From Streptomyces sp. NBC_00273 (lineage in GTDB: Bacteria; Actinomycetota; Actinomycetes; Streptomycetales; Streptomycetaceae): a DNA stretch of 64,000 nucleotides. A program made the position numbers and the translations under genes. The notes beneath the pieces are model-generated. The model saw only the letters and a list, made by a program, of their open reading frames with translations. It did not search any database and was not told the DNA's origin. Below, piece by piece: positions 45,583 through 53,107 of this stretch. Positions within the stretch are counted from its first letter, which is position 1; the number at the start of each line of letters is the position of its first letter. The stretch is taken from positions 3,162,001-3,226,000 of the forward strand of contig NZ_CP108067.1 of assembly GCF_036178145.1 (NCBI RefSeq), read 5' to 3'.

Positions 45583-46861
45583 GGAAGAGGTCGAAGACGC
45601 GGAGGGTGCGGACGCGGTAGCCGGCTTCCTTGAAGTAGCCCAGGTCGCGGGCCAGGGCCGCCGGGTCGCAGGCCACGTAGGCGATGCGGCGCGCCGAGAG
45701 GCCCGTGATGTGGCGGACCGTCTGCTTGCCCGCGCCCGCGCGCGGGGGGTCCAGGACGACCAGGTCGCATTCCGTGATCCCGGTCTTCGGGAGGATCTGC
45801 TCGACCTTGCCCTGCTCGATGCGGACCCGCGGGAAGTCCGCCAGGTTGTGGCGGGCGTCCTCCACCGCGCGCTTCGTCGACTCGATGCCGAGCACGGCAC
45901 CGGTCTCGCCGAGCCGTTCCGCGAGGGCTCCCGCGAAGATGCCGACGCCGCAGTAGAGGTCGAGGGCCATCTCGCCCTTGCGCGGCATCAGGCCCTGCAT
46001 GACGGCCTTGATCAGGGTGTCCGCGGCCTGCGGGTGGACCTGCCAGAAGCCGCCCATGCCCACGCGGTACGTACGGCCGTCCGCGCGCTCCCGGACGAAG
46101 GGGCGGCCGTGGACGCGGTGGACCCCGCCGTCCTTCTCCTCCACGCGCAGGACGGAGACCGGCTTGTCCAGCTCCACGAGGGGGAGGCGGCCGCCGGGGC
46201 GGGGGGTCAGGACGACCTGGCGGTCCTGGGAGCCGGTCGCCGCGATCGCCTCGACCGTGGCCATCTGCGGCCACTCCTGCTTCTCGATGCCCAGTTCGCT
46301 GACGCCGGGCGCCGCGATCATGCAGTGGTCGATCAGTTCGATGTCGTGCGAGCGGTGCTTGCGCAGGCCCGCGTTGCCGTCCTCGTCGATGGCGAACTGC
46401 ACGCGGGTGCGCCACTGCGGGACCTGGCCCGCCGGCAGCTTGTCGCCCTCGGCCGGCATCACGGTGCCGTCCCAGCCGGCTTCCTCCGGGGTGAGCCCCG
46501 CGAGCCGCTTCAGCTGCTCGGCGACGACCTCGCCCTTGAGCCGGCGCTGGGCGCCGGGCTTGGCGTGCTGCCAGTCGCAGCCGCCGCACTTGCCGGGACC
46601 GGCGTACGGGCAGGGGGCCGCCACGCGGTCCTTGGAGGCGTCGAGCACGGTGATCGCGTCGGCGCGCAGGTAGCGGGAGTCCACGTCGCCCTCGGTGACC
46701 TTGGCGATCACCTTCTCCCCCGGGAGGGTGTGGCGGACGAACAGGACCCGGCCGTCGGCGGTGCGGGCGATGCAGTGGCCCCCGTGCGCGACGGGACCGA
46801 CCTCGACCTCGTACTCCTCCCCGACCAGTGACTGCTTCTCGTTCTGCTCGGCGCTCGTCAT
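45524..46861 (-). CDS. TrmA/RlmCD-family RNA uracil-C5 methyltransferase
   Basis: 445 residues from ATG 46861, with GGAG 10 bases upstream. An N-terminal TRAM domain (YEVEVGPVAHGGHCIARTAD) precedes a probable [4Fe-4S] site (CPYAGPGKCGGCDWQH). The SAM domain has DLYCGVGIFAGALAE, the catalytic Cys region YVACDPAALARDL, and VVLDPPRAG. It methylates C5 of a uridine in 23S rRNA or tRNA; which one cannot be told from sequence. Its 3' end is the insertion site of the island, yet the encoded C-terminus (ILEPVTKGA) is complete. The upstream permease gene is separated by a terminator. Confidence 0.92.
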   Translation of the reverse strand: MTSAEQNEKQSLVGEEYEVEVGPVAHGGHCIARTADGRVLFVRHTLPGEKVIAKVTEGDVDSRYLRADAITVLDASKDRVAAPCPYAGPGKCGGCDWQHAKPGAQRRLKGEVVAEQLKRLAGLTPEEAGWDGTVMPAEGDKLPAGQVPQWRTRVQFAIDEDGNAGLRKHRSHDIELIDHCMIAAPGVSELGIEKQEWPQMATVEAIAATGSQDRQVVLTPRPGGRLPLVELDKPVSVLRVEEKDGGVHRVHGRPFVRERADGRTYRVGMGGFWQVHPQAADTLIKAVMQGLMPRKGEMALDLYCGVGIFAGALAERLGETGAVLGIESTKRAVEDARHNLADFPRVRIEQGKVEQILPKTGITECDLVVLDPPRAGAGKQTVRHITGLSARRIAYVACDPAALARDLGYFKEAGYRVRTLRVFDLFPMTHHVECVAILEPVTKGA

Positions 46862-46894
46862 GGTGGGGAGACTCCAAAGAAAACTGAAAAGGAA

Positions 46895-46944
46895 AACGGC
46901 CGGACGACCGACCCACCAGTTTACGTGGATCTCGTCCGGCCGTT
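46895..46944 (-). terminator. Rho-independent terminator after the APC permease gene
   Basis: 13-bp perfect inverted repeat (46895-46907 with 46932-46944) with a 24-base loop, followed in the minus direction by a T-rich run (TTTTCC TTTTC AGTTTTC). It lies 12 bases after the permease stop and before the methyltransferase start. Confidence 0.8.
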
Positions 46945-46955
46945 CACCAACCTGC

Positions 46956-49019
46956 CTAGCCCTTGGAGGAGGGCTCCTTCGGCGGCGAGGGCCTGACGGG
47001 GCTGTCCACCGGGCCGCGGCGCACCGCACCCGGGGCGTTCCAGTCCTGGCGCTTCTTCGCCCGCCGCTTGGCGAGCTCCGAGGACTCCAGCTGGTAGGGC
47101 ACCGAGGTGACCATCACACCGGGGGTGAAGAGCAGTCGGCCCTTGAGGCGCAGCGCGCTCTGGTTGTGCAGCAGGTGTTCGTACCAGCGGCCGACGACGT
47201 ACTCGGGGATGTAGACGCTGACCGCGTCGCGCGGGTTCTCGCTGCGCAGGCCCTTGACGTACTCGACCACCGGGCGGGTGATCTCCCGGTACGGCGAGTC
47301 GAGGATCTTGAGCGGGACGTTGATCCCGCGCCGGTCCCATTCCTCGCGCAGGGCCTTGGTCTCGGCCGGATCGACGCTGATGCTGAGCGCTTCCAGGGTG
47401 TCCGAGCGGGTCAGCTTGGCGAACGCCAGGGCGCGCAGCGTGGGCTTGTGGACCTTGGAGACCAGGACGATCGAGTGGACCCGGGAGGGCCGGACGCTGT
47501 CCTCGCTGGGGCCTTCGGCGGCAGCGATCTCCGCGGAGACGCGGTCGTAGTGCTTACGGATCGCGGTCATGGTGCCGTAGAAGATCACCATGCCGAGCAG
47601 GGCCACCCAGGCGCCGTGGGTGAACTTGGTGGCGAGGACGACGGCCAGCACCATGCCGGTGAAGAAGGCGCCGAAGGTGTTGATGGCCCGGCTGCGGTGC
47701 ATCCGGCGGCGGGCGGCGGCGTCGTGCTCCGTCTTCAGGTGCCGGTTCCAGTGCCTGACCATGCCGATCTGGCTGAGGGTGAAGGAGACGAACACGCCCA
47801 CGATGTAGAGCTGGATCAGCTTGGTCGAGTCGGCGTCGTAGATCCACACGAGCAGCATGGCCGCGCCCGCGAGGAGCACGATGCCGTTGGAGAAGGCGAG
47901 CCGGTCGCCGCGGGTGTGCAGCTGGCGCGGCAGGTAGCGGTCCTGGGCGAGGATCGAGCCGAGCAGCGGGAAGCCGTTGTACGCGGTGTTGGCGGCCAGG
48001 AACAGCACCAGCGCGGTGGCCGCGGCCAGCAGGATGAACAGGAAGCTGCCGTTGCCGAAGACGGCCTCGGCGACCTGGGAGATGACCGGGTGCTGGACGT
48101 AGTCGGGGCCCACGGGGACGCCGTTGTCGAGCAGGTCGGTCGCGGGGTTCTCCGCCATCCGCACGTCGGTGGCCATGGCCAGGCCGATGATCCCGCAGAA
48201 CATGGTGACGGCCAGGGCGCCCATGAGGGCGAGGGTGCTGGCCGCGTTCTTGCTCTTGGGCTTGCGGAAGGCGGGGACGCCGTTACTGATGGCTTCGACG
48301 CCGGTCAGGGCGGCACAGCCGGACGAGAAGGCCCTCAGCAGCAGGAACACCATCGCGAAGCCGGCCAGGCCCTGCTGCTCGGGCTTGATCTCGAGATTCG
48401 CGGTGGGGGCGGTCATGGTGTCGTCGAGGACGAAGCCCTTCCAAGCGCCCCAGCCGATCATGACGAATACGGCGGCGACGAAGACGTAGGTCGGGATCGC
48501 GAAGAGCTTCCCGGATTCCTTCACACCGCGCAGGTTCATCAGTGTGAGGAGAAGGATCATGACCATCGCCGAGAGCACCTTGTGCTCGATCACGAAATCC
48601 ACCGCGGAGCCGAGATTCTCGACCCCGGAGGAGATCGACACGGCGACGGTCAGGACGTAATCGACGAGCAGGGCGCTCGCCACGGTGAGGCCGGCCCGGG
48701 GTCCGAGGTTCGTGTTGGCGACCTCGTAGTCGCCGCCACCGCTCGGGTACGCGTGGACGTTCTGGCGGTAGGAGGCCACGACCGTGAACATCAGCACGAC
48801 GACCGCGAGCGCGATCCAGGGGCTGTACTGGTACGCCGACACGCCCGCGATCGACAGGACCAGCAGGACCTCGCCGGGGGCATATGCCACGGAGGACAGC
48901 GGGTCGGAGGCGAAGACGGGAAGGGCGATCCGCTTGGGAAGGAGTGTTTCTCCGAGGCGGTCGCTGCGTAGCGCCCGGCCGATCAGGATCCGTTTGGGCA
49001 CGTCGGTCAGTTTGGACAC
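46956..49019 (-). CDS. APC-superfamily (KUP/amino-acid-type) permease with C-terminal cytoplasmic domain
   Basis: 687 residues from GTG 49019. About 12 membrane helices occupy residues ~35-460 (FASDPLSSVAYAPGEVLLVL, ALLVDYVLTVAVSISSGVEN, GCAALTGVEAISNGVPAFR). The last ~200 residues are soluble, with IVLVSKVHKPTLRALAFAKL and VYIPEYVVGRWYEHLLHNQS. This is the Streptomyces DUF-type APC permease always found divergent to two trkA genes. The substrate is unknown; potassium or an amino acid is likely by family and context. Confidence 0.88.
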   Translation of the reverse strand: MSKLTDVPKRILIGRALRSDRLGETLLPKRIALPVFASDPLSSVAYAPGEVLLVLSIAGVSAYQYSPWIALAVVVLMFTVVASYRQNVHAYPSGGGDYEVANTNLGPRAGLTVASALLVDYVLTVAVSISSGVENLGSAVDFVIEHKVLSAMVMILLLTLMNLRGVKESGKLFAIPTYVFVAAVFVMIGWGAWKGFVLDDTMTAPTANLEIKPEQQGLAGFAMVFLLLRAFSSGCAALTGVEAISNGVPAFRKPKSKNAASTLALMGALAVTMFCGIIGLAMATDVRMAENPATDLLDNGVPVGPDYVQHPVISQVAEAVFGNGSFLFILLAAATALVLFLAANTAYNGFPLLGSILAQDRYLPRQLHTRGDRLAFSNGIVLLAGAAMLLVWIYDADSTKLIQLYIVGVFVSFTLSQIGMVRHWNRHLKTEHDAAARRRMHRSRAINTFGAFFTGMVLAVVLATKFTHGAWVALLGMVIFYGTMTAIRKHYDRVSAEIAAAEGPSEDSVRPSRVHSIVLVSKVHKPTLRALAFAKLTRSDTLEALSISVDPAETKALREEWDRRGINVPLKILDSPYREITRPVVEYVKGLRSENPRDAVSVYIPEYVVGRWYEHLLHNQSALRLKGRLLFTPGVMVTSVPYQLESSELAKRRAKKRQDWNAPGAVRRGPVDSPVRPSPPKEPSSKG

Positions 49020-49239
49020 GCAGAGGATCGTAAGCGTTCGAAATCAGACTGACGAACCCCCCACCCCCTCATACCGCAATCCCGCCGCAATTCCTCCCCA
49101 CCCGCAGCACGACTGCGACGCAAGAGACCCCATCGGTGACCGCCCGTGTGTAGCTTGGGCCATGGTCTGAGACCCTGTTAAACCAGAGCATGCAATGAGG
49201 CTGGGAACCAGCGAGTCGCTGACAGCCGGAAGGACGGCC
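49020..49239. promoter_or_regulatory. Divergent region between permease and trkA-like genes
   Basis: 220 bases with no gene. A TAGCTT hexamer at 49151-49156 could be a -10 box for the trkA pair, but no -35 box of good quality is at the right distance. GGAAGGA at 49228-49234 is the ribosome site of the first trkA gene. Confidence 0.4.
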
Positions 49240-49908
49240 GTGCACATCGTCATCATGGGTTGCGGAAGGGTGGGCTCCGCCCTCGCGCAAACCCTGGAAC
49301 AGCAGGGGCATACGGTCGCCGTCGTCGACCAGGACCCCACCGCATTCCGCCGGCTCGGCGCCGGATTCGGCGGCCGCCGCGTCACCGGGGTCGGCTTCGA
49401 CCAGGACACCCTGCGGGAGGCGGGAATCGAGGACGCGGGCGCCTTCGCCGCCGTCAGCAGTGGTGACAATTCCAACATCATCGCTGCCCGCGTGGCCCGG
49501 GAGATGTTCGGCGTCGAGAACGTCGCCGCCCGCATCTACGACCCCAAGCGCGCCGAGGTCTACCAGCGCCTCGGCATCCCCACCGTCGCCACCGTGCGGT
49601 GGACCGCCGACCAGATGCTGCGCCGGCTGCTGCCCTCGGGCGCCGAGCCGTTGTGGCGCGACCCGAGCGGCGGGGTGCAGCTCGCCGAGGTGCACACCTC
49701 CGCCGCCTGGATCGGCCACAAGGTCAGCAAGCTCCAGGACGAGACCGGCGTCCGCGTGGCGTTCCTCACCCGCCTGGGCGAAGCGATGCTGCCCACGTCG
49801 GCGACGGTCCTGCAGGAGGGCGACCTCGTCCACGTGATGATGCGCACGGACGAGATCGACAAGGTCGAGGCGGCGTTCGCCGAGGGGCCTGAGGAGGCAC
49901 ACGCATGA
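49240..49908 (+). CDS. TrkA-family potassium uptake regulator (first of pair)
   Basis: 222 residues from GTG 49240, chosen because GGAAGGA lies 6 bases upstream (the frame extends to an ATG at 49195). RCK_N Rossmann fold with VIMGCGRVGSALAQTLEQQG and the acidic VVDQDP at the end of strand 2, followed by an RCK_C domain from ~140. It binds NAD(H) or ATP and gates a potassium transporter. ATGA overlap with the next gene makes a coupled pair, as in mycobacterial ceoB/ceoC. Confidence 0.92.
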   Translation: MHIVIMGCGRVGSALAQTLEQQGHTVAVVDQDPTAFRRLGAGFGGRRVTGVGFDQDTLREAGIEDAGAFAAVSSGDNSNIIAARVAREMFGVENVAARIYDPKRAEVYQRLGIPTVATVRWTADQMLRRLLPSGAEPLWRDPSGGVQLAEVHTSAAWIGHKVSKLQDETGVRVAFLTRLGEAMLPTSATVLQEGDLVHVMMRTDEIDKVEAAFAEGPEEAHA

Positions 49909-50567
49909 GGGTCGCGATCGCCGGTGCGGGCGCGGTGGGCCGATCCATCGCGGGCGAACTGCTGGAGAACGGCCACGAGGTGCTCCTGGTCGACAAGGCC
50001 CCGACCGCCATCTCGGTCGAGCGGGTACCGCAGGCCGAGTGGCTGCTGGCCGACGCCTGCGAGATCACCTCGCTGGACGAGGCGGCGCTGCAGCGCTGCA
50101 ACGTGGTCATCGCGGCCACCGGTGACGACAAGGTCAACCTCGTCGTCTCGCTGCTCGCCAAGACCGAGTACGGGGTCCCGCGCGTGGTGGCCCGCGTCAA
50201 CAACCCGAAGAACGAGTGGCTCTTCAACGAGTCCTGGGGCGTCGACGTCGCCGTCTCCACGCCGCGCCTGATGTCGGCCCTGGTCGAGGAGGCCGTGAGC
50301 GTCGGCGACCTGGTCCGGCTGCTGCGCTTCAGCCACGGAGACGCCAACCTCGTCGAGCTGACCCTGCCGGCCGACTCCTCGGTCGCGGGCACCCAGATCG
50401 GCGACATCACCTGGCCCGAAGACACCTCGCTGGTCACGATCATCCGGGGCAACCGGGTCCTCACCCCGCACGGGGAGGAGACCCTGGAGCCGGGCGACGA
50501 ACTGCTCTTCGTGGCCGCCCAGGCCCGCGAGGAACAGCTGGAGGACCTCCTCCAGGCCCGCCGCTAG
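49905..50567 (+). CDS. TrkA-family potassium uptake regulator (second of pair)
   Basis: 220 residues. RCK_N motif VAIAGAGAVGRSIAGELLENG with LLVDKAP, then RCK_C with LTPHGEETLEPGDELLFVAA. ATGA overlap with the first trkA gene, and a very strong terminator 24 bases after the stop. The two subunits probably form a heteromeric ring on a potassium transporter, plausibly the divergent permease. Confidence 0.92.
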   Translation: MRVAIAGAGAVGRSIAGELLENGHEVLLVDKAPTAISVERVPQAEWLLADACEITSLDEAALQRCNVVIAATGDDKVNLVVSLLAKTEYGVPRVVARVNNPKNEWLFNESWGVDVAVSTPRLMSALVEEAVSVGDLVRLLRFSHGDANLVELTLPADSSVAGTQIGDITWPEDTSLVTIIRGNRVLTPHGEETLEPGDELLFVAAQAREEQLEDLLQARR

Positions 50568-50590
50568 CCCTGCGGGCACGCTCGGACGAC

Positions 50591-50624
50591 GAAGGGGGCG
50601 CGCCCGGCCGGGCGCGCCCCCTTC
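50591..50624 (+). terminator. Terminator of the trkA pair
   Basis: Perfect 17-bp palindrome, 50591-50607 with 50608-50624, starting GAAGGGGGCGCGCCCGG. With no spacer it forms a hairpin with a minimal 4-base loop. Confidence 0.9.
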
Positions 50625-51175
50625 GGGCTTCCCGGCTGCCTGCCGGGGCCGGCACGTGGACGGACTGCGCCTCGGCCGGACGGCCCCTCGGTCTACGGGG
50701 CCCGGGGCCCGGGGCCCGGGGTCGCCCGCGCAGCCTCGGCGCTGCGACCGCAGACCCCCGCTCCCGCGGCGGTCCCGGCCCGGGCGGCCGGAGGCAGCCC
50801 GCCTCCAGCCCCCGGCCACTGGGCCTCGGCCTGCTGCCGACCCGCACCAGGGGCCGCCCCCGCCAGGCGGGCGGTCGTGCGGCGCTCCTGCGGCCGTCCG
50901 CGGCCCGGGGCGCACCCGACCCACAGCGCATCCGCGGGCCGTCGGCCCTGCCGCGATCCCGGCACCCTCGGATGCGCCCCGGCCGCCGGGATCGCCGGAC
51001 CCCGCAGCAGCCCGGGCCGTCGGTCCTGCGGGCCCATCCCGGTGCCCGTAGGACCGAGGCCACGGGATCAGGGGCCGGGCAGCCGTGCCGTCGTGGGCGG
51101 GCGGGAGTCCGGGCTCGCCCCTGCGCCCCGCAGGTGCGCTGACGCCTGCACGCGGAGCACGGCAGCACGGCAGCA
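50625..51175. other. Non-coding GC-rich stretch between two terminators
   Basis: About 550 bases with no gene that has convincing codon bias. It contains a triple GGGGCCC repeat near 50696-50721. The several open frames here all lack Streptomyces third-position bias on both strands. I see no other structure. Confidence 0.6.
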
Positions 51176-51218
51176 CGAAGGGGCGGGACCGGCCTCCCGG
51201 GCCGGTCCCGCCCCTTCG
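51176..51218 (-). terminator. Terminator of the DUF3159 operon
   Basis: Perfect 18-bp stem (51176-51193 with 51201-51218) and 7-base loop, 15 bases after the DUF3159 stop on the minus strand. Confidence 0.9.
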
Positions 51219-51232
51219 TCGACTACGGGCCG

Positions 51233-51973
51233 TCAGGCCTTCGGCCCCTTGGCGGCGGCCTCCGCCGCCTCCTTGGCCTCCCATTCCGCGATCACGTCGA
51301 TCGGCGGCGGCGCCTTCACCAGGAAGACCCAGGTGAAGTACACGGCGAGCACCATCGGCGGGAGCTTCAGCGCGATCAGCACCCAGCCCAGCTGCGTCGC
51401 GTCACCCCACCAGTACAGCGGGAAGAGGATCGCGTACTTGGCGAGGAAGATCAGGCCCCAGGCCAGGCTGGCCTTGACGTACGCCTTCTTGCGCCCGGGG
51501 TTGCGCGTGCGCCAGGAGAGGTTCTCCTTGAACACCGGGCCGAGGATCACGCCGAGCAGCGGGAAGCCGATCAGCGCCGAGATCGTGAAGGCCGCGCCGA
51601 GGCCGACGCCGTAGATCATGCCCGGCAGGTAGAAGCCCTTCGGGTCGCCCGTGAACAGGGCGAAGGCCACGCCCACACCCACGCCGAAGACCCCGCTGAA
51701 GGCGTGCTTGACCGTGTCCCTGCGCAGCAACCGCACGATCACCAGCAGGACCGCGACCGCGCCGGCCGCGATGGCCGACCACTTCACGTCCTTGTTGATC
51801 GTGTAGATCATGACGAAGAGCAGCCCGGGCAGCATCGTCTCCACGGTGCCCCGGATACCGCCGAAGGCATCGAAGAGCGCCGCCTGGGTCACGGCCTTCT
51901 GGTCGGCGGAAGGCGTGGCGGCATGGCGCGGCCCGGTCGAATCCGGGGTGGTCGGTTTGTCGAGTGACGTCAC
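51233..51973 (-). CDS. DUF3159 membrane protein
   Basis: 246 residues from GTG 51973, with about six membrane helices (TVETMLPGLLFVMIYTI, AIAAGAVAVLLVIVRLL, FLAKYAILFPLYWW). Typical DUF3159 signature FGGIRGTVETMLPGLLFV. It begins 3 bases after the OB-fold gene, so the two are one operon, an arrangement conserved in Streptomyces. Function unknown. Confidence 0.93.
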   Translation of the reverse strand: MTSLDKPTTPDSTGPRHAATPSADQKAVTQAALFDAFGGIRGTVETMLPGLLFVMIYTINKDVKWSAIAAGAVAVLLVIVRLLRRDTVKHAFSGVFGVGVGVAFALFTGDPKGFYLPGMIYGVGLGAAFTISALIGFPLLGVILGPVFKENLSWRTRNPGRKKAYVKASLAWGLIFLAKYAILFPLYWWGDATQLGWVLIALKLPPMVLAVYFTWVFLVKAPPPIDVIAEWEAKEAAEAAAKGPKA

Positions 51974-51976
51974 CGG

Positions 51977-52396
51977 TCAGTGCTCCTGTCCGAGCGGGCG
52001 GAGTTCGTACTTCGGGTTGAAGAGCACCCGACGGCCGTGGGTCATGGAGATGCGCCCTGAGGCGATCATGCGTCTGCCGGGCTCGATTCCCACGATCGAG
52101 CGACGCCCGAGCCAGACCACGTCCAGCGCGGCCGAGCCGTCGAAGAGCTCGGCCTCCAGGGCGGGAACGCCCGCACGCGGCCGCAGGGTGACGGTACGCA
52201 GGGTTCCGGTCACCTTGACTATCTGACGGTCGTGGCAGTCGCAGATCCGCGTGCACCCCGCGGCTTCTGCGTCCTCCTGCAGCTCCGCCGAATGCAGCTC
52301 CTCCTGGGAGGTGGACAGCCGCTCAATCATCCGGCGGAACCTGCCCGCAGGCCTGGCCGGCTTCGCGGACTTCTCGGGACGCGGTTCAGCACTCAT
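51977..52396 (-). CDS. OB-fold nucleic-acid-binding protein
   Basis: 139 residues. After a basic N-terminal helix (RFRRMIERLSTSQEELHSAE), a CTRICDCHDRQ segment leads into a single OB fold (VKVTGTLRTVTLRP, ALDVVWLGRRSIVGIEPG, ASGRISMTHGRRVLFNPKY). RecG-wedge-like/OB family conserved in actinobacteria. Co-transcribed with DUF3159. Confidence 0.9.
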   Translation of the reverse strand: MSAEPRPEKSAKPARPAGRFRRMIERLSTSQEELHSAELQEDAEAAGCTRICDCHDRQIVKVTGTLRTVTLRPRAGVPALEAELFDGSAALDVVWLGRRSIVGIEPGRRMIASGRISMTHGRRVLFNPKYELRPLGQEH

Positions 52397-52420
52397 ACAG
52401 GAAGCGTACCGGCGCGCCCA

Positions 52421-53107
52421 CTACCGCTCGAAGCGGTAGCCCATGCCCGGCTCGGTGATGAAGTGCCGCGGATGCGAGGGGTCCGCCTCCAGTTTGCGCC
52501 GCAGTTGGGCCATGTAGACCCGCAGGTAGTTCGTCTCGGTGCCGTACGAGGGGCCCCAGACCTCCTGGAGCAACTGCTTCTGGCTGACCAGCTTGCCGCC
52601 GTTGCGGACCAGGACCTCCAGCAGGTGCCATTCGGTGGGCGTCAGCCGTACGTCGCGGCCCTCGCGCACGGCCTTCTTGGCGGCCAGGTCCACCGTGAAG
52701 CCGTCCGTCTCCACGATCACCTCGTCCTCGCCGGAGCCCGCGGCCGGCTCGGCCCGGCGGACGGCGGCGCGCAGCCGTGCCAGCAGCTCGTCCATGCCGA
52801 AGGGCTTGGTGACGTAGTCGTCGGCGCCCGCGTCGAGGGCCTCGACCTTCTCGTCGGAGCTGTGCCGGGCGGAGAGGACCAGGATCGGTACCCGGGTCCA
52901 GCCGCGCAGGCCCTTGATCACCTCGACCCCGTCCATGTCGGGCAGTCCGAGGTCGAGCACGACCACGTCGGGGTGGCGGGCGGCCGCGAGCTCCAGTGCG
53001 CTCGCACCGTCGGCCGCGGCGTCGACCTCGTATCTGCGCGCCTTCAGGTTGATCACAAGCGCTCGGACGATCTGCGGCTCGTCTTCCACCACGAGCACCC
53101 GTGTCAT
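52421..53107 (-). CDS. kdpE: OmpR-family response regulator KdpE
   Basis: 228 residues. Receiver domain with VLVVEDEPQI, the phospho-acceptor Asp in VVLDLGLPDMDG, and the Lys in DDYVTKPFG; the winged-helix output domain ends RHFITEPGMGYRFE. ATG in an ATGA overlap with kdpD upstream. It would control potassium-transport genes, but kdpFABC is not in this window. Confidence 0.95.
   Translation of the reverse strand: MTRVLVVEDEPQIVRALVINLKARRYEVDAAADGASALELAAARHPDVVVLDLGLPDMDGVEVIKGLRGWTRVPILVLSARHSSDEKVEALDAGADDYVTKPFGMDELLARLRAAVRRAEPAAGSGEDEVIVETDGFTVDLAAKKAVREGRDVRLTPTEWHLLEVLVRNGGKLVSQKQLLQEVWGPSYGTETNYLRVYMAQLRRKLEADPSHPRHFITEPGMGYRFER

Noticed and set aside
45435..46916. Long minus-strand frame ending WKQAAAAMAA
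   Set aside because: It is an out-of-frame shadow of the methyltransferase that runs on past its stop.
46695..48971. 758-residue open frame on the plus strand
   Set aside because: It mirrors the permease gene, is rich in Asp/Val/Arg/Gly/Gln with no motif, and is a shadow.
50877..51614. Plus-strand frame of 245 residues
   Set aside because: Half lies in the non-coding stretch and half is antisense to DUF3159; it also crosses an 18-bp terminator stem.
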